Origin: URNF01 sp045638005
GTDB lineage: Bacteria; Bacillota; Clostridia; Oscillospirales; Acutalibacteraceae
Length of the DNA stretch: 53,665 bases
Direction: 5' to 3'
Assembly: GCA_045638005.1 (NCBI GenBank)
Contig: JAZUAN010000046.1
Location: forward strand, 1-53,665
Shown here: positions 32,322-41,681 of the stretch, one piece after another
Layout of the letters: every line of letters starts with the position of its first letter
How positions within the stretch are numbered: position 1 is the first letter of the stretch
The notes under the pieces: generated by a model
What the model was told of the DNA's origin: nothing
Seen by the model: only the letters and a program-made list of their open reading frames with translations
Database searches by the model: none
Program-made: the position numbers and the translations under genes

Positions 32322-32875
32322 AAGGCAACTCCTTCCTTTAAAAGAGCTGTTTTGAGACTTTTTCGCAAACGCAGCATGCGTTGTGCCATCTGTCCTGCAG
32401 TGCAGCCGTATATGGATGCAAGATCCTTGATAGCATCCCCGGCCCAATAGCGCCGCACAAACAAGCTTCGTTCATCTTCTGATAATGCGCACAGCCAATC
32501 GTTGATGATTTTTGCAAGCTGCTTACGTTCAAAAGTCAACTCCACATTTTCATTTGACGGCAGACAGTCTTCGAGTTCTGACAGAAGAACCATCAAACCG
32601 CCATCTCGTTTTTGTGCCTGATTTTTGCGAAAACGGTCGATGGAAAGATTGCGCACAATACGCCCTAAAAACGAGCGAAGAGAGATAGGATATGCGGGCG
32701 GCATTGCCTCCCACGCGGCGTGATAGGTATCCGCAACACATTCCTCGGCATCTTGCTGTATTTCCAAAAGATTGCGGGCAATATGATGGCAAAAAGCGCC
32801 GTATTTCCTGTCGGTTTCACTAATCGCATCCTCATCGCGTAAATGGTACAGAGCAATGATTTGGGAATCCTCCAT
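32318..32875 (-). CDS. ECF-type RNA polymerase sigma factor
   Basis: A 185-residue sigma-70 family protein with only regions 2 and 4. Region 2 includes EECVADTYHAAWE and FLGRIVRNLSIDRFRK. Region 4 includes LSEDERSLFVRRYW and the HTH AIKDLASIYGCTAGQMAQRM. ATG 32875 follows AAAGGAGGG. It overlaps the serpin gene by 4 nt, so the two are translationally coupled. An ECF-like promoter may lie at 32934-32959. Confidence 0.92.
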   Translation of the reverse strand: MEDSQIIALYHLRDEDAISETDRKYGAFCHHIARNLLEIQQDAEECVADTYHAAWEAMPPAYPISLRSFLGRIVRNLSIDRFRKNQAQKRDGGLMVLLSELEDCLPSNENVELTFERKQLAKIINDWLCALSEDERSLFVRRYWAGDAIKDLASIYGCTAGQMAQRMLRLRKSLKTALLKEGVAL

Positions 32876-32933
32876 CGTTTTCCCTCCTTTATGGTCACAA
32901 AAAATAATCTCAGAAGGTCCTTCCACTAATATA

Positions 32934-32959
32934 GTCGTAAAAAGAAAGTAAATATTGCC
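32934..32959 (-). promoter_or_regulatory. Candidate ECF-type promoter of the sigma-serpin operon
   Basis: On the minus strand, GGCAAT (32954-32959), 16-nt spacer, CGAC (32934-32937). The CGAC -10 element and an AT-rich spacer with a T-run resemble Bacillus ECF promoters, but the -35 is not the usual AAC type. It could allow autoregulation. Weak evidence. Confidence 0.3.
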
Positions 32960-33039
32960 ACAAATTGTCAAAATTATAAATTCAGTATATCGCGTGTTGG
33001 TTTTACCGTCAATATTCGTTTGATAAAAGCCGGTATCCG

Positions 33040-33068
33040 TTGACTTTTATGGAAAAAAGCGGTAAAAT
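33040..33068 (+). promoter_or_regulatory. Promoter for the lipid kinase operon
   Basis: TTGACT (33040-33045), 17-nt spacer, TAAAAT (33063-33068), about 98 nt before the start codon. Confidence 0.6.
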
Positions 33069-33165
33069 ATGCTTCTGTAGGATACGTTATATTCATCATC
33101 GTGTGTTACATACTGTTTTATATTAGGTTTGTGAGTACATCTTGTAATTTAGACGGAGAGTGTAT

Positions 33166-34050
33166 ATGCAAGAACACGTGTTACTGATTATGAATCCTTG
33201 CGCGGGACAAAAGCGCGGCAAACGATATTTAGCGGATATCTTATGTCTTTTTCGCAAGCATGGATATATTACTACCATTTTCATGACCGAACAGCCCGGA
33301 GATGGCACTAAACTGGTCAAGCAGTTTGGCGGCGGCATGGATAAAATCGTCTGCATCGGCGGAGACGGCACGTTTAATGAAGTAGTTTCCGGTGTGTTGG
33401 AGGCGAAGCTTACTGTGCCGATCGGCTATATTCCCGCCGGCAGCACCAATGATTTTGCGAGCAGCTTAAAACTGCCGAAAAACATTTTGAATGCCGCTGA
33501 AAAAATCGTAAACGGAACACCGCGTAACGTAGATATAGGTCGCTTTGATGATCGTTATTTTTCTTATGTTGCTTCTTTTGGCGCGTTTACCAAAGCGTCC
33601 TATTCGACTCCGCAGAATGTGAAAAACGCTTTAGGGCATTTGGCATATATTTTGGAAGGCATCAAAGACATTCCTTCTATCCGTCCTTTGCATTTACGGT
33701 TTGAAAGCCCGGAACAAACTTTGGAAGGCGAGTACTTGTTCGGTGCTATCAGCAATTCCACCTCCGTCGGCGGCATTTTAACGCTAAATCCCGATGTTGT
33801 AGATATCAACGACGGCAGATTTGAACTGCTGTTAGTGAAATCTCCTGCAAACGTTAACGAACTCAACGAGATCATCGTCGCGTTAACAACCCAAAAATAC
33901 GACTATCCCGCTTTGTCTTTTTGTACCGCGTCCGAAATAAAGGTATATGCACCGGCGGATATGGATTGGACATTAGATGGAGAGCATGCCGCAGGCAAAG
34001 CGAATTTTAATGTACAGAATTTGCATAGTGCAATTCAGCTTATCATGTGA
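33166..34050 (+). CDS. Diacylglycerol kinase-family lipid kinase
   Basis: A 294-residue YegS/DgkB-type kinase phosphorylating diacylglycerol or a similar lipid at the membrane. The family ATP motif GGDGTFNEV and PAGSTNDFA are present, and the C-terminal beta-sandwich ends with DGEHAAG. ATG 33166 was preferred over GTG 33160 by spacing from GGAG. First gene of a run with pyridoxamine kinase and an ABC exporter. Confidence 0.92.
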   Translation: MQEHVLLIMNPCAGQKRGKRYLADILCLFRKHGYITTIFMTEQPGDGTKLVKQFGGGMDKIVCIGGDGTFNEVVSGVLEAKLTVPIGYIPAGSTNDFASSLKLPKNILNAAEKIVNGTPRNVDIGRFDDRYFSYVASFGAFTKASYSTPQNVKNALGHLAYILEGIKDIPSIRPLHLRFESPEQTLEGEYLFGAISNSTSVGGILTLNPDVVDINDGRFELLLVKSPANVNELNEIIVALTTQKYDYPALSFCTASEIKVYAPADMDWTLDGEHAAGKANFNVQNLHSAIQLIM

Positions 34051-34071
34051 TTATTCACGGAGGTTTGACCA

Positions 34072-34902
34072 TTGAAAAGGATCGTTACCATACAGGATAT
34101 ATCCTGCGTCGGCAAATGTTCGTTAACAGTAGCATTGCCGATTATATCGGCAATGGGGATTGAAACTGCGGTTGTTCCCACCGCAGTGTTATCCACACAT
34201 ACAGCATTTTCGGGATTTACCTTCCGTGATCTGACCGCTGATATTCCGAATATCAGCAACCATTGGAAACAAGAAAATTTACATTTTGATGCTATTTATA
34301 CCGGTTATCTCGGTTCTCCCGAGCAGATCGCTTGTGTAGAGGAGATCATAGACAGCTTTGGTGGTACGGATACGCTGGTGGTTGTAGATCCGGTCATGGG
34401 GGATAACGGTCGTCTGTACACCGGATTTACAACGGAATTTGCTGCACAAATGGCAATCCTGTGTGCAAAAGCAGACGTTGTTGCACCGAATTTGACCGAA
34501 GCGACTGCTTTATTGAATATGCCGTATCCCGAAATGTATGATACCGACTATATTGCCGATGTGTTGCAGCGATTGACAGCGCTCGGCGCTAAAAAGGCTG
34601 TATTGACAGGCGTCGTTTTTCCCGATGATGCAGTAGGTGTGATGGCATACGACAGCGAAACCGATACTTATTTTTCCTATTCTCGCGGACGCGTTTCTAA
34701 AAATTTCCACGGTACTGGTGATGTATTCGCCAGCACCTTGACCGGTGGGTTGACACACGGTCTATCATTGGAAAAAGCACTGAAACTGGCGGTGGATTTC
34801 ACAGTTGCCTCTATTCAAAACACATTGGAGGATCCGGACGCCGCTTGGTATGGTGTGAATTTTGAAAAGGCTCTGCCTATGTTGATGGAAAGGATCAAGT
34901 GA
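34072..34902 (+). CDS. Pyridoxamine kinase (PdxY/ThiD-like)
   Basis: A 276-residue ribokinase-fold enzyme expected to phosphorylate pyridoxal or pyridoxamine in vitamin B6 salvage. QDISCVGKCSLT binds substrate, VDPVMGDNG and the C-terminal NFHGTGDVFAST with catalytic Asp in GTGD are typical. TTG start after GGAGG. It shows the clostridial pyridoxamine kinase pattern, but a phosphomethylpyrimidine kinase role cannot be ruled out. Confidence 0.88.
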   Translation: MKRIVTIQDISCVGKCSLTVALPIISAMGIETAVVPTAVLSTHTAFSGFTFRDLTADIPNISNHWKQENLHFDAIYTGYLGSPEQIACVEEIIDSFGGTDTLVVVDPVMGDNGRLYTGFTTEFAAQMAILCAKADVVAPNLTEATALLNMPYPEMYDTDYIADVLQRLTALGAKKAVLTGVVFPDDAVGVMAYDSETDTYFSYSRGRVSKNFHGTGDVFASTLTGGLTHGLSLEKALKLAVDFTVASIQNTLEDPDAAWYGVNFEKALPMLMERIK

Positions 34903-34903
34903 T

Positions 34904-36637
34904 TTGAAAAAACTGTTACCTTTTTTTAAAGGATACCGTAAGGAATGTTTTTTAGCGCCGTTTTTTAAACTGCTGGAAGCGGTTTTTGAATTATTTATCC
35001 CCATCGTGGTAGCTTCAATCATTGATGAAGGCATCAAATCGACGGATAAATCGTTCATTGGACAGCGAATTTTGCTGATGGTATTGCTGGGAGTAGTAGG
35101 CTTTGTCAGTGCTGTTACCGCTCAGTATTTTGCAGCAAAAGCCGCTACCGGCTTTGCTGCAAAGGTGCGCGATCGACTTTTTTCGCATATCGAAGCGTTA
35201 TCGTTTTCCGCAATCGACAGACTCGGCATTCCTACCATTATCAATCGTCTGATCGGTGATGTGGGACAGCTGCAAACCGGTGTCAATCTGTTCTTACGCC
35301 TGTTTTTGCGCTCGCCGTTTATCGTTTTCGGTGCAATGATCGCCGCATTTATGTTGGATGCGCACGCAGCATTGGTGTTTTTAGTAGTAATCGCACTGCT
35401 GTTTGTTGTCGTTTTTGCCATTATGCTTTTCAGTATCCCGCTGTACAAGAAAGTGCAAGGACGCATAGACGGTATTTTGGGGCGCACCAGAGAGACGCTT
35501 ACAGGTGTGCGTGTATTGCGTGCATTTTGTAAAGAGCAGGATGAAACCGAGGCTTTTTTCACTGAAAACCGCCAGTTGATTGGCTTTCAAAAGTTTGTAG
35601 GTAAGATTTCCGCTTTGATGAATCCGTTGACGCTGGTACTTATCAATCTTGCTATCGCACAGCTCATCCGTGTAGGCGCGATGCGCGTAGATGTAGGCTT
35701 AATGACCCAAGGTACTGTTGTCGCACTGTATAATTACATGTCACAGATTTTGGTGGAACTCATCAAATTTGCAAATCTCATCATAACGCTTACGAGGGCT
35801 GTTGCCAGTGCGGGGCGCGTAACTGCTTTGTTGGATATTCCTGCAAGAAAGACAGACGGCACTGCGACCCAATACGATAATAGCGGTGATATTGCACTGC
35901 AATTCAAGGATGTTTCTTTTACGTACGAGGGTGCGGGTGACGTTACCTTGCAGAATATTTCCTTCTCTGCAAAGAAAGGGGAGACGGTCGGTATCATTGG
36001 CGGTACCGGCTCCGGCAAATCCACTCTCGCATATCTCATTTCACGTTTTTACGAGACCACCGCAGGTGAGATTTTGTTAAACGGCTGTGATTTGAAAATA
36101 TATTCCGAGCAGTTTTTGCGTCAGAAAATAAGCTTTGTGTTCCAAAAAGCGGCATTACTGCGCGGCAGTATCCGTGAAAATATGCAGTGGGAAGCACCTA
36201 CTGCAACCGATGAAGAAATTTGGGACGCTCTGGAAATCGCACAGGCAGCAGAAATCGTCCGTGCGCGCGAAAGCGGTTTAGAGGATGCCGTACAGCAAAA
36301 CGGTCGTAATTTTTCCGGCGGACAGCGTCAGCGGCTTACTATTGCGCGTGCGCTGGTAAAAAAACCGGAGATTCTTATTTTAGATGACAGCAGTTCCGCG
36401 CTGGATTATGCAACCGAAGCAAAACTGCGCGCTGCTTTGCAAACCGTACCGTATGATCCTACCATTTTCATCATTTCACAGCGCGCTTCTGCCGTAATGC
36501 ACGCCGATCGGATACTTGTGTTGGACGACGGTCGTTTGGTTGGCAACGGTACACATGCACAGTTACTGGAAAACTGTTCTGTATACAAGGAAATATATGC
36601 CTCCCAATGCGGAAAGGAGGATGTTGCCCATGCGTAA
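34904..36637 (+). CDS. ABC exporter half-transporter, degenerate-site subunit
   Basis: A 577-residue protein: six-helix transmembrane domain (about 1-320), then an ABC ATPase. Walker A is GGTGSGKST with K372. The signature FSGGQRQRL is intact. The Walker B end reads LDDSSS, so the catalytic Glu is Asp495. The partner gene has the complementary change. This is the pattern of heterodimeric exporters of the TM287/288 or BmrCD type, with one non-hydrolytic site. TTG start 1 nt after the previous stop. Substrate unknown, perhaps drugs or lipids. Confidence 0.92.
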   Translation: MKKLLPFFKGYRKECFLAPFFKLLEAVFELFIPIVVASIIDEGIKSTDKSFIGQRILLMVLLGVVGFVSAVTAQYFAAKAATGFAAKVRDRLFSHIEALSFSAIDRLGIPTIINRLIGDVGQLQTGVNLFLRLFLRSPFIVFGAMIAAFMLDAHAALVFLVVIALLFVVVFAIMLFSIPLYKKVQGRIDGILGRTRETLTGVRVLRAFCKEQDETEAFFTENRQLIGFQKFVGKISALMNPLTLVLINLAIAQLIRVGAMRVDVGLMTQGTVVALYNYMSQILVELIKFANLIITLTRAVASAGRVTALLDIPARKTDGTATQYDNSGDIALQFKDVSFTYEGAGDVTLQNISFSAKKGETVGIIGGTGSGKSTLAYLISRFYETTAGEILLNGCDLKIYSEQFLRQKISFVFQKAALLRGSIRENMQWEAPTATDEEIWDALEIAQAAEIVRARESGLEDAVQQNGRNFSGGQRQRLTIARALVKKPEILILDDSSSALDYATEAKLRAALQTVPYDPTIFIISQRASAVMHADRILVLDDGRLVGNGTHAQLLENCSVYKEIYASQCGKEDVAHA

Positions 36638-38375
36638 ACAACACGAAACCTTTAAGAAAGTATGGCATTATGTGCGCCCTCACGGTTTTCTCGTATGTGT
36701 TTCGCTGTTATTGTCTTTTATCAGTGTCGCTGCAACCTTGTTATTGCCGGTACTGATCGGTAAAGCAATAGACGGTATTATCGGACCCACGCAGGTGGAT
36801 TTTTCATTGGTAACTTCCTGCGTCTTGACCATTGTGGTGCTTATTGCTATTGCAGCAATATCACAGTGGGTGATGCAAGCCTTGTATAACCGCATCACCT
36901 ATCATGTAGTAGGGGATATCCGTGATCATGCATTTGCAAAATTACAACGTTTACCGCTGAAATATCTCGACGGTCATCCGGCGGGCGAGATCGTCAGCCG
37001 CATTATCACCGACGCGGAGCAGCTTGCCGATGGACTTTTAATGGGCTTTTCTCAGCTGTTTACCGGCGTAATGACCATTATCGGTACCATTGTTCTAATG
37101 GTGCGCATCCATCCGTGGATTTCCTTGGTGGTAGTACTGGCAACACCGCTTTCTTTATTCGTTTCCAAATATATTGCGGGTAAAACCTACCATCTGTTTC
37201 ACGCGCAATCAGAGGCACGTGGACAGCAAACAGCACTCATCGAAGAACATATCGGTAATTTGAAATTGCTGCAATCTATGGGTCGTGAACAACGATCAAT
37301 GGAAATGTTCCGTGATACCAACGATCGATTGCGTGCAGTTTCGCTCAAAGCGATTTTCTATTCCTCGCTGACTAATCCCACCACTCGCTTTTTAAATGCC
37401 TTGATTTATGCGGCGGTGGGTTTACTAGGTGCTTTTACGGTGATTGGCGGTGGCTTGACGGTTGGCAGTTTTTCCTGTTTGTTAAGTTACGCTAACCAAT
37501 ATGCCAAGCCGTTTAATGAGGTATCGGGCGTTATCACTGAGTTGCAAAACGCGTTTGCGTGTGCGGCGCGCGTATTTGACCTTTTAGAACAACCTGAGCA
37601 AACACCCGATTTAGAAAGTGCTGCTGCGCCCGATCATTTGGATGGACGTGTATCTCTGAAAAATGTGTGTTTCTCGTATACTACCGACCGTCCGCTTATC
37701 CAAGACTTTTCTTTGGATGTAAATGCGGGACAGCGTATCGCGATCGTAGGTCCTACCGGCTGTGGCAAAACCACCTTGATTAATTTGTTGATGCGGTTTT
37801 ATGACGTAGAGACGGGCAGCATCTCCATGGATGATACCGATATTCGCGATATGACAAGACACGGACTGCGTCATAATATTGGTATGGTATTACAGGATAC
37901 TTGGCTGAAAACCGGCACGGTACGCGAAAATATCGCTCTGGGCAAGCCGAATGCTACCTTGGAAGAAATCACAGCTGCTGCAAAAGCAGCGTATGCAGAC
38001 AGCTTTATCCGTCAGCTTCCGCAAGGCTATGACACCTTGCTGCGTAGCGATAATGAAATGCTGTCACAAGGACAAAAACAGCTTTTGTCTATTGCGCGCA
38101 TCATGTTGTGTGAGCCTTCCATTTTGATTTTGGATGAAGCAACGTCCTCTATCGATACCCGCACTGAATTGAAAATACAAAAGGCTTTTGATAAACTGAT
38201 GGAGGGTAAGACCAGCTTTATTGTTGCGCATCGGTTATCTACCATTGAGAATGCAGATGTTATTTTGGTTATGAAGGATGGCAATGTTATCGAAAGTGGT
38301 ACACACGACGCGCTTATAAAACAAAACGGCTTTTATACGCATTTGTATAAAAGCCAGTTTGCGGTTGCTATATGA
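36630..38375 (+). CDS. ABC exporter half-transporter, catalytic-site subunit
   Basis: A 581-residue partner of the upstream gene, overlapping it by 8 nt. The membrane domain is followed by an ATPase with Walker A GPTGCGKTT (K380), a canonical Walker B LDEATSS with Glu503, and an altered signature LSQGQKQLL. Its Walker motifs pair with the intact signature of the first subunit to give one active site. ATG 36630 has GGAAAGGAGG upstream. Its last 8 nt overlap the convergent RluA gene. Confidence 0.93.
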   Translation: MRKQHETFKKVWHYVRPHGFLVCVSLLLSFISVAATLLLPVLIGKAIDGIIGPTQVDFSLVTSCVLTIVVLIAIAAISQWVMQALYNRITYHVVGDIRDHAFAKLQRLPLKYLDGHPAGEIVSRIITDAEQLADGLLMGFSQLFTGVMTIIGTIVLMVRIHPWISLVVVLATPLSLFVSKYIAGKTYHLFHAQSEARGQQTALIEEHIGNLKLLQSMGREQRSMEMFRDTNDRLRAVSLKAIFYSSLTNPTTRFLNALIYAAVGLLGAFTVIGGGLTVGSFSCLLSYANQYAKPFNEVSGVITELQNAFACAARVFDLLEQPEQTPDLESAAAPDHLDGRVSLKNVCFSYTTDRPLIQDFSLDVNAGQRIAIVGPTGCGKTTLINLLMRFYDVETGSISMDDTDIRDMTRHGLRHNIGMVLQDTWLKTGTVRENIALGKPNATLEEITAAAKAAYADSFIRQLPQGYDTLLRSDNEMLSQGQKQLLSIARIMLCEPSILILDEATSSIDTRTELKIQKAFDKLMEGKTSFIVAHRLSTIENADVILVMKDGNVIESGTHDALIKQNGFYTHLYKSQFAVAI

Positions 38376-39333
38376 TTTTTCCGTTTTTGAAATCTTCGGC
38401 AAAGGAAACAGCATCAATTTTGAATTCTTTTCCGTTAAGATATTCCAATTCCTCACCCGGGGTAGAGAAATCAAACTGCAAGCGGTAAGAACACAGTTGT
38501 TGTTTAGAATAGCCGGTGCCTTTATTCAACGCATTGGTGCCGTATTTGCCGTCGCCGAGCAGCGGGTGTCCGATGGATGCTAAGTGCGCACGTATTTGAT
38601 GGGTGCGTCCGGTCAGCAGTTCGATTTCCAAAAGGGAATACCGCGCGTTTTCTTCAAGCACAGAATACCGCGTGGCGATTGACCGCGCGCCGTTGCGCGC
38701 ATTACCCGAAATATATACGCGATTTTGCTGTTCATTCTTTTCCAAATACCCTTCTAAGGTATCCTGCTTTTTCTCAAATGTGCCGTGCACAATGCACAGA
38801 TAGTATTTATGCAGCTCCCGCTTTTTCATTTTTTCGTTTAATATGCGCAGCGCGGTTGCATTTTTTGCAGAAATGACGATGCCGCTTGTGTTGCGGTCAA
38901 TACGATTGACCAAAGCGGGCGTAAAGCTATTTTCCTTTACAGGATCATATTCACCTTTTTCGAACAAATACCGCTGAATACGCATGATCAGCGTGTCACG
39001 ATATTCATTTTCATCAGGGTGTACCAGCAAGCCTGCAGGTTTATTTGCCAGTAATATGTTTTCATCTTCATATAAAATACACAATTCTTTTCCGGCGGTC
39101 ATAAAATCCGGAATACCGGTACTTTCAGTCAGCACATCGTCTTTCAAATATAAGGTGATGACATCTCCTTCCTGCACACGGGTGGAGATCTCGCAGCGCT
39201 TACCGTTCAATTTGATATTTTTTGTGCGAATGCCCTTATACATCAAGGAGGTGGGCAATTCACGAAAGGTTTTGGTCAGCAGCTTATCCAAACGTTGACC
39301 GGCATCGTTTGCGTTGACGGTAATACTTTTCAC
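38368..39333 (-). CDS. RluA-family pseudouridine synthase
   Basis: A 321-residue enzyme converting uridines in rRNA or tRNA to pseudouridine. An S4-like domain (about 1-75) precedes the catalytic core. The active-site motif reads VNRIDRNTSG with the conserved Asp in the place of the usual HRLDxxTSG. TGRTHQIRAHLASIGHPLLGD, shown here as the family block near the C-terminus, is intact in parts. GTG 39333 was chosen for AGAGGT spacing. The target site is unknown. Confidence 0.9.
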   Translation of the reverse strand: MKSITVNANDAGQRLDKLLTKTFRELPTSLMYKGIRTKNIKLNGKRCEISTRVQEGDVITLYLKDDVLTESTGIPDFMTAGKELCILYEDENILLANKPAGLLVHPDENEYRDTLIMRIQRYLFEKGEYDPVKENSFTPALVNRIDRNTSGIVISAKNATALRILNEKMKKRELHKYYLCIVHGTFEKKQDTLEGYLEKNEQQNRVYISGNARNGARSIATRYSVLEENARYSLLEIELLTGRTHQIRAHLASIGHPLLGDGKYGTNALNKGTGYSKQQLCSYRLQFDFSTPGEELEYLNGKEFKIDAVSFAEDFKNGKII

Positions 39334-39419
39334 GTGTAATGTACCTCTTTCGCTTGTTTTTATAAAGTATATCATACATTTTTAAATTTTACAAAGCTTT
39401 TATAAAAAGGATGAGATTC

Positions 39420-40202
39420 ATGGCAAACAAAACCGAAAAAAAGGCGTCCGAAAAGAAGAAAAGCGTACACAACGGTCATCGCCTGCGGGTGAAGGAACGT
39501 TTCCTCAAAGAAGGATTAGAGCATTTTGAACCGCACCAGGTTTTGGAAATGCTATTGTTTTTTGGTATCCCGATGAAAGACACAAATGAGATTGCACACC
39601 GCTTATTGGATACTTTTGGCAGCATTTATAAAGTGATGGAAGCATCGTATGAAGATATCAGAAAAGTGCCCGGTATGACCGATAACGCGGCAATACTACT
39701 TCCTTTTGCGTGCCAGTTATCCAAAAGGTATTGGATGGATCGCTGCGAAATGGGTGTAGTTATCAGCAGCAGTAAGGATATCGGCGATTATATGAAATAT
39801 CGGTTTATCGGCGAAAAGGTGGAATCGGTTTACCTGATAAGCATGGATAACCGCGCAAAGGTGTTGAATTGTACCTGCGTTACCAAAGGCGATGTCAATT
39901 ACGCGGATATCAACGTGCGGAAAATCCTGCAACTTGCTTTACAGGACAACGCTACACAGGTCGCTGTCGTCCATAATCATCCCAATGGACACGCACTCCC
40001 ATCACAAGCGGATATTGCAGTCACAGACCAGTTATCCAGAGGCTTATATCTGGCAGAAGTATTACTGCTCGATCACATCATTATTTCTGAGGATGATTTT
40101 ATTTCATTAGCGGATACCGAGCATTACCATTCTTTATTCACCGCGCAGTATATCACCGAGGAAATACGGCGAAAAAGACTTGAAAGATTTTCAAAAACAT
40201 AA
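39420..40202 (+). CDS. radC: RadC/UPF0758-family JAB-domain protein
   Basis: A 260-residue protein with an N-terminal helix-hairpin-helix-like region (HQVLEMLLFFGIP, then RKVPGMTDNAAI) and a C-terminal JAB1/MPN domain with the metal motif HNHPNGHALPSQAD. Despite the name, a role in DNA repair is doubtful. ATG 39420 was preferred over 39411 because AAAGGATGA precedes it. A strong terminator overlaps the start region of the next gene. Confidence 0.93.
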   Translation: MANKTEKKASEKKKSVHNGHRLRVKERFLKEGLEHFEPHQVLEMLLFFGIPMKDTNEIAHRLLDTFGSIYKVMEASYEDIRKVPGMTDNAAILLPFACQLSKRYWMDRCEMGVVISSSKDIGDYMKYRFIGEKVESVYLISMDNRAKVLNCTCVTKGDVNYADINVRKILQLALQDNATQVAVVHNHPNGHALPSQADIAVTDQLSRGLYLAEVLLLDHIIISEDDFISLADTEHYHSLFTAQYITEEIRRKRLERFSKT

Positions 40203-40210
40203 GTATACCG

Positions 40211-40252
40211 CACATCCTTTTTCACAAAATATGTGAAAAGGGATGTGTTTTT
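40211..40252 (+). terminator. Terminator of radC overlapping the next ribosome site
   Basis: A 16-bp stem with one G-U pair (40211-40226 with 40232-40247) and AAATA loop, followed by TTTTT. Its right arm holds AAAAGGGA, the only ribosome site for the following oxidoreductase gene. Confidence 0.85.
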
Positions 40253-40254
40253 AT

Positions 40255-41673
40255 ATGGAATCTATATGGAAGCTGCATACAACAATTGAACCGCGTGAAA
40301 AGCTAAAAAAAGACATACGCACACAAGTAGCAATCATTGGCGGTGGTATGACCGGAATACTGTTGGCAGATCGTCTAAAAAAAGCCGGTAAGGCGGTAGT
40401 GGTATTGGAAGCAGACCGTATCGGCAGCGGGCAAACGGCGGGCACAACCGCCAAAATAACCGCACAGCACGGCCTAATATACCGTTCTCTTTCTAAACGG
40501 TACGGCATTGAAAAAGCTAAGTTGTATGCAAACGGACATATTAGAGCCATAGAAGAATACCGCCGTTTGGTTACGGAGAATACGATATCCTGCGATTGGC
40601 AGGATTGCTGTTCGTATTTGTATTCTCAAAAAGACCGTTCAAGATTAGAAGCGGAAGCCTTGGCGGCGGTAACATTGGGAATGCCCGTATCATTTAACGC
40701 CACCACATCTTTGCCGTTTGAGGTTTCGGGTGCAGTACGTATGGAAAAGCAAGCAATGTTCAATCCGCTCGCTTTTTTACAGGAGATCAGCCGTGGTTTA
40801 ACGGTGTATGAGCACACACCGGTTATTAAGGTGGAGGAAAAGCAGGTCGTAACCCCGAAAGCTATCGTAACCGCAGATTTTATCGTTTTTGCCTGTCATT
40901 TTCCTTTTGTAGATACGCCCGGCTTGTATTATATGCGCATGCACCAAGAAAGAGCCTTGGTTTTGGCATTAAAAGACGCAGCACCGCTGAAAGATATGTA
41001 TTATGGTATAGATAAAAACGCTCTTTCATTACGTCCCTACAAAGAATATCTGCTGGTAGGCGGTGAAAGTTACCGCACCGGATCCGCCGAAAAAGAAAGA
41101 TATGATGCCTTGGAAAGAAAAGCGCGGATGTGGTTTCCGGAAAGTAAGGTAATCACAAAGTGGTCTGCACAGGATTGTATGCCAGCCCGCGATATACCGT
41201 ATATCGGGCGCTTTTCCCAAAGTCATCTCAACTGGTTTATTGCAACCGGTTATCGCAAATGGGGGATGACTACCGCCATGGTAGCGGCGATGTTACTGTG
41301 TGATATGATCTGTAGCAAGGAAAATCCGATGGAGGAGTTGTATGCGCCGTACGAATTTTCTGCACAAGAAATACCACAAATCGCAAAAGATGGCTGTAAA
41401 ACCGTCGGTAACTATTTATCCTATGCCGTACCGTCCATGAAAAAAGAGGACAAACTACGCGTAGGGGAGGGTGGAGCCGTTGGATTTACGAGGGGCGCAT
41501 ATAAAGACGCACACATGCAGTTACACACGGTTACCTTGCGCTGTCCGCACCGCGGTTGCAAACTGCATTGGAATAAAGAGGAAAAAACCTGGGAATGCCC
41601 ATGTCACGGCTCACGCTTCAACCACCACGGCAAGCGCATAAGTGGTCCTGCAAGAAATGATATCCGCCTGTAA
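40255..41673 (+). CDS. FAD-dependent oxidoreductase with C-terminal Rieske domain
   Basis: A 472-residue flavoprotein of the DAO/glycine-oxidase fold (VAIIGGGMTGILLADRLKKAG binding FAD, in parts; G-Q-T-A-G-T-T-A-K) joined to a Rieske [2Fe-2S] domain. The cluster ligands are in CPHRGCKLHW and CPCHGSRF (C-x-H and C-x-x-H), followed by SGPARND. Same layout as Bacillus subtilis YhfW. The substrate is unknown. The start region sits at the foot of the radC terminator. Confidence 0.9.
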   Translation: MESIWKLHTTIEPREKLKKDIRTQVAIIGGGMTGILLADRLKKAGKAVVVLEADRIGSGQTAGTTAKITAQHGLIYRSLSKRYGIEKAKLYANGHIRAIEEYRRLVTENTISCDWQDCCSYLYSQKDRSRLEAEALAAVTLGMPVSFNATTSLPFEVSGAVRMEKQAMFNPLAFLQEISRGLTVYEHTPVIKVEEKQVVTPKAIVTADFIVFACHFPFVDTPGLYYMRMHQERALVLALKDAAPLKDMYYGIDKNALSLRPYKEYLLVGGESYRTGSAEKERYDALERKARMWFPESKVITKWSAQDCMPARDIPYIGRFSQSHLNWFIATGYRKWGMTTAMVAAMLLCDMICSKENPMEELYAPYEFSAQEIPQIAKDGCKTVGNYLSYAVPSMKKEDKLRVGEGGAVGFTRGAYKDAHMQLHTVTLRCPHRGCKLHWNKEEKTWECPCHGSRFNHHGKRISGPARNDIRL

Positions 41674-41681
41674 TTTTTTCC

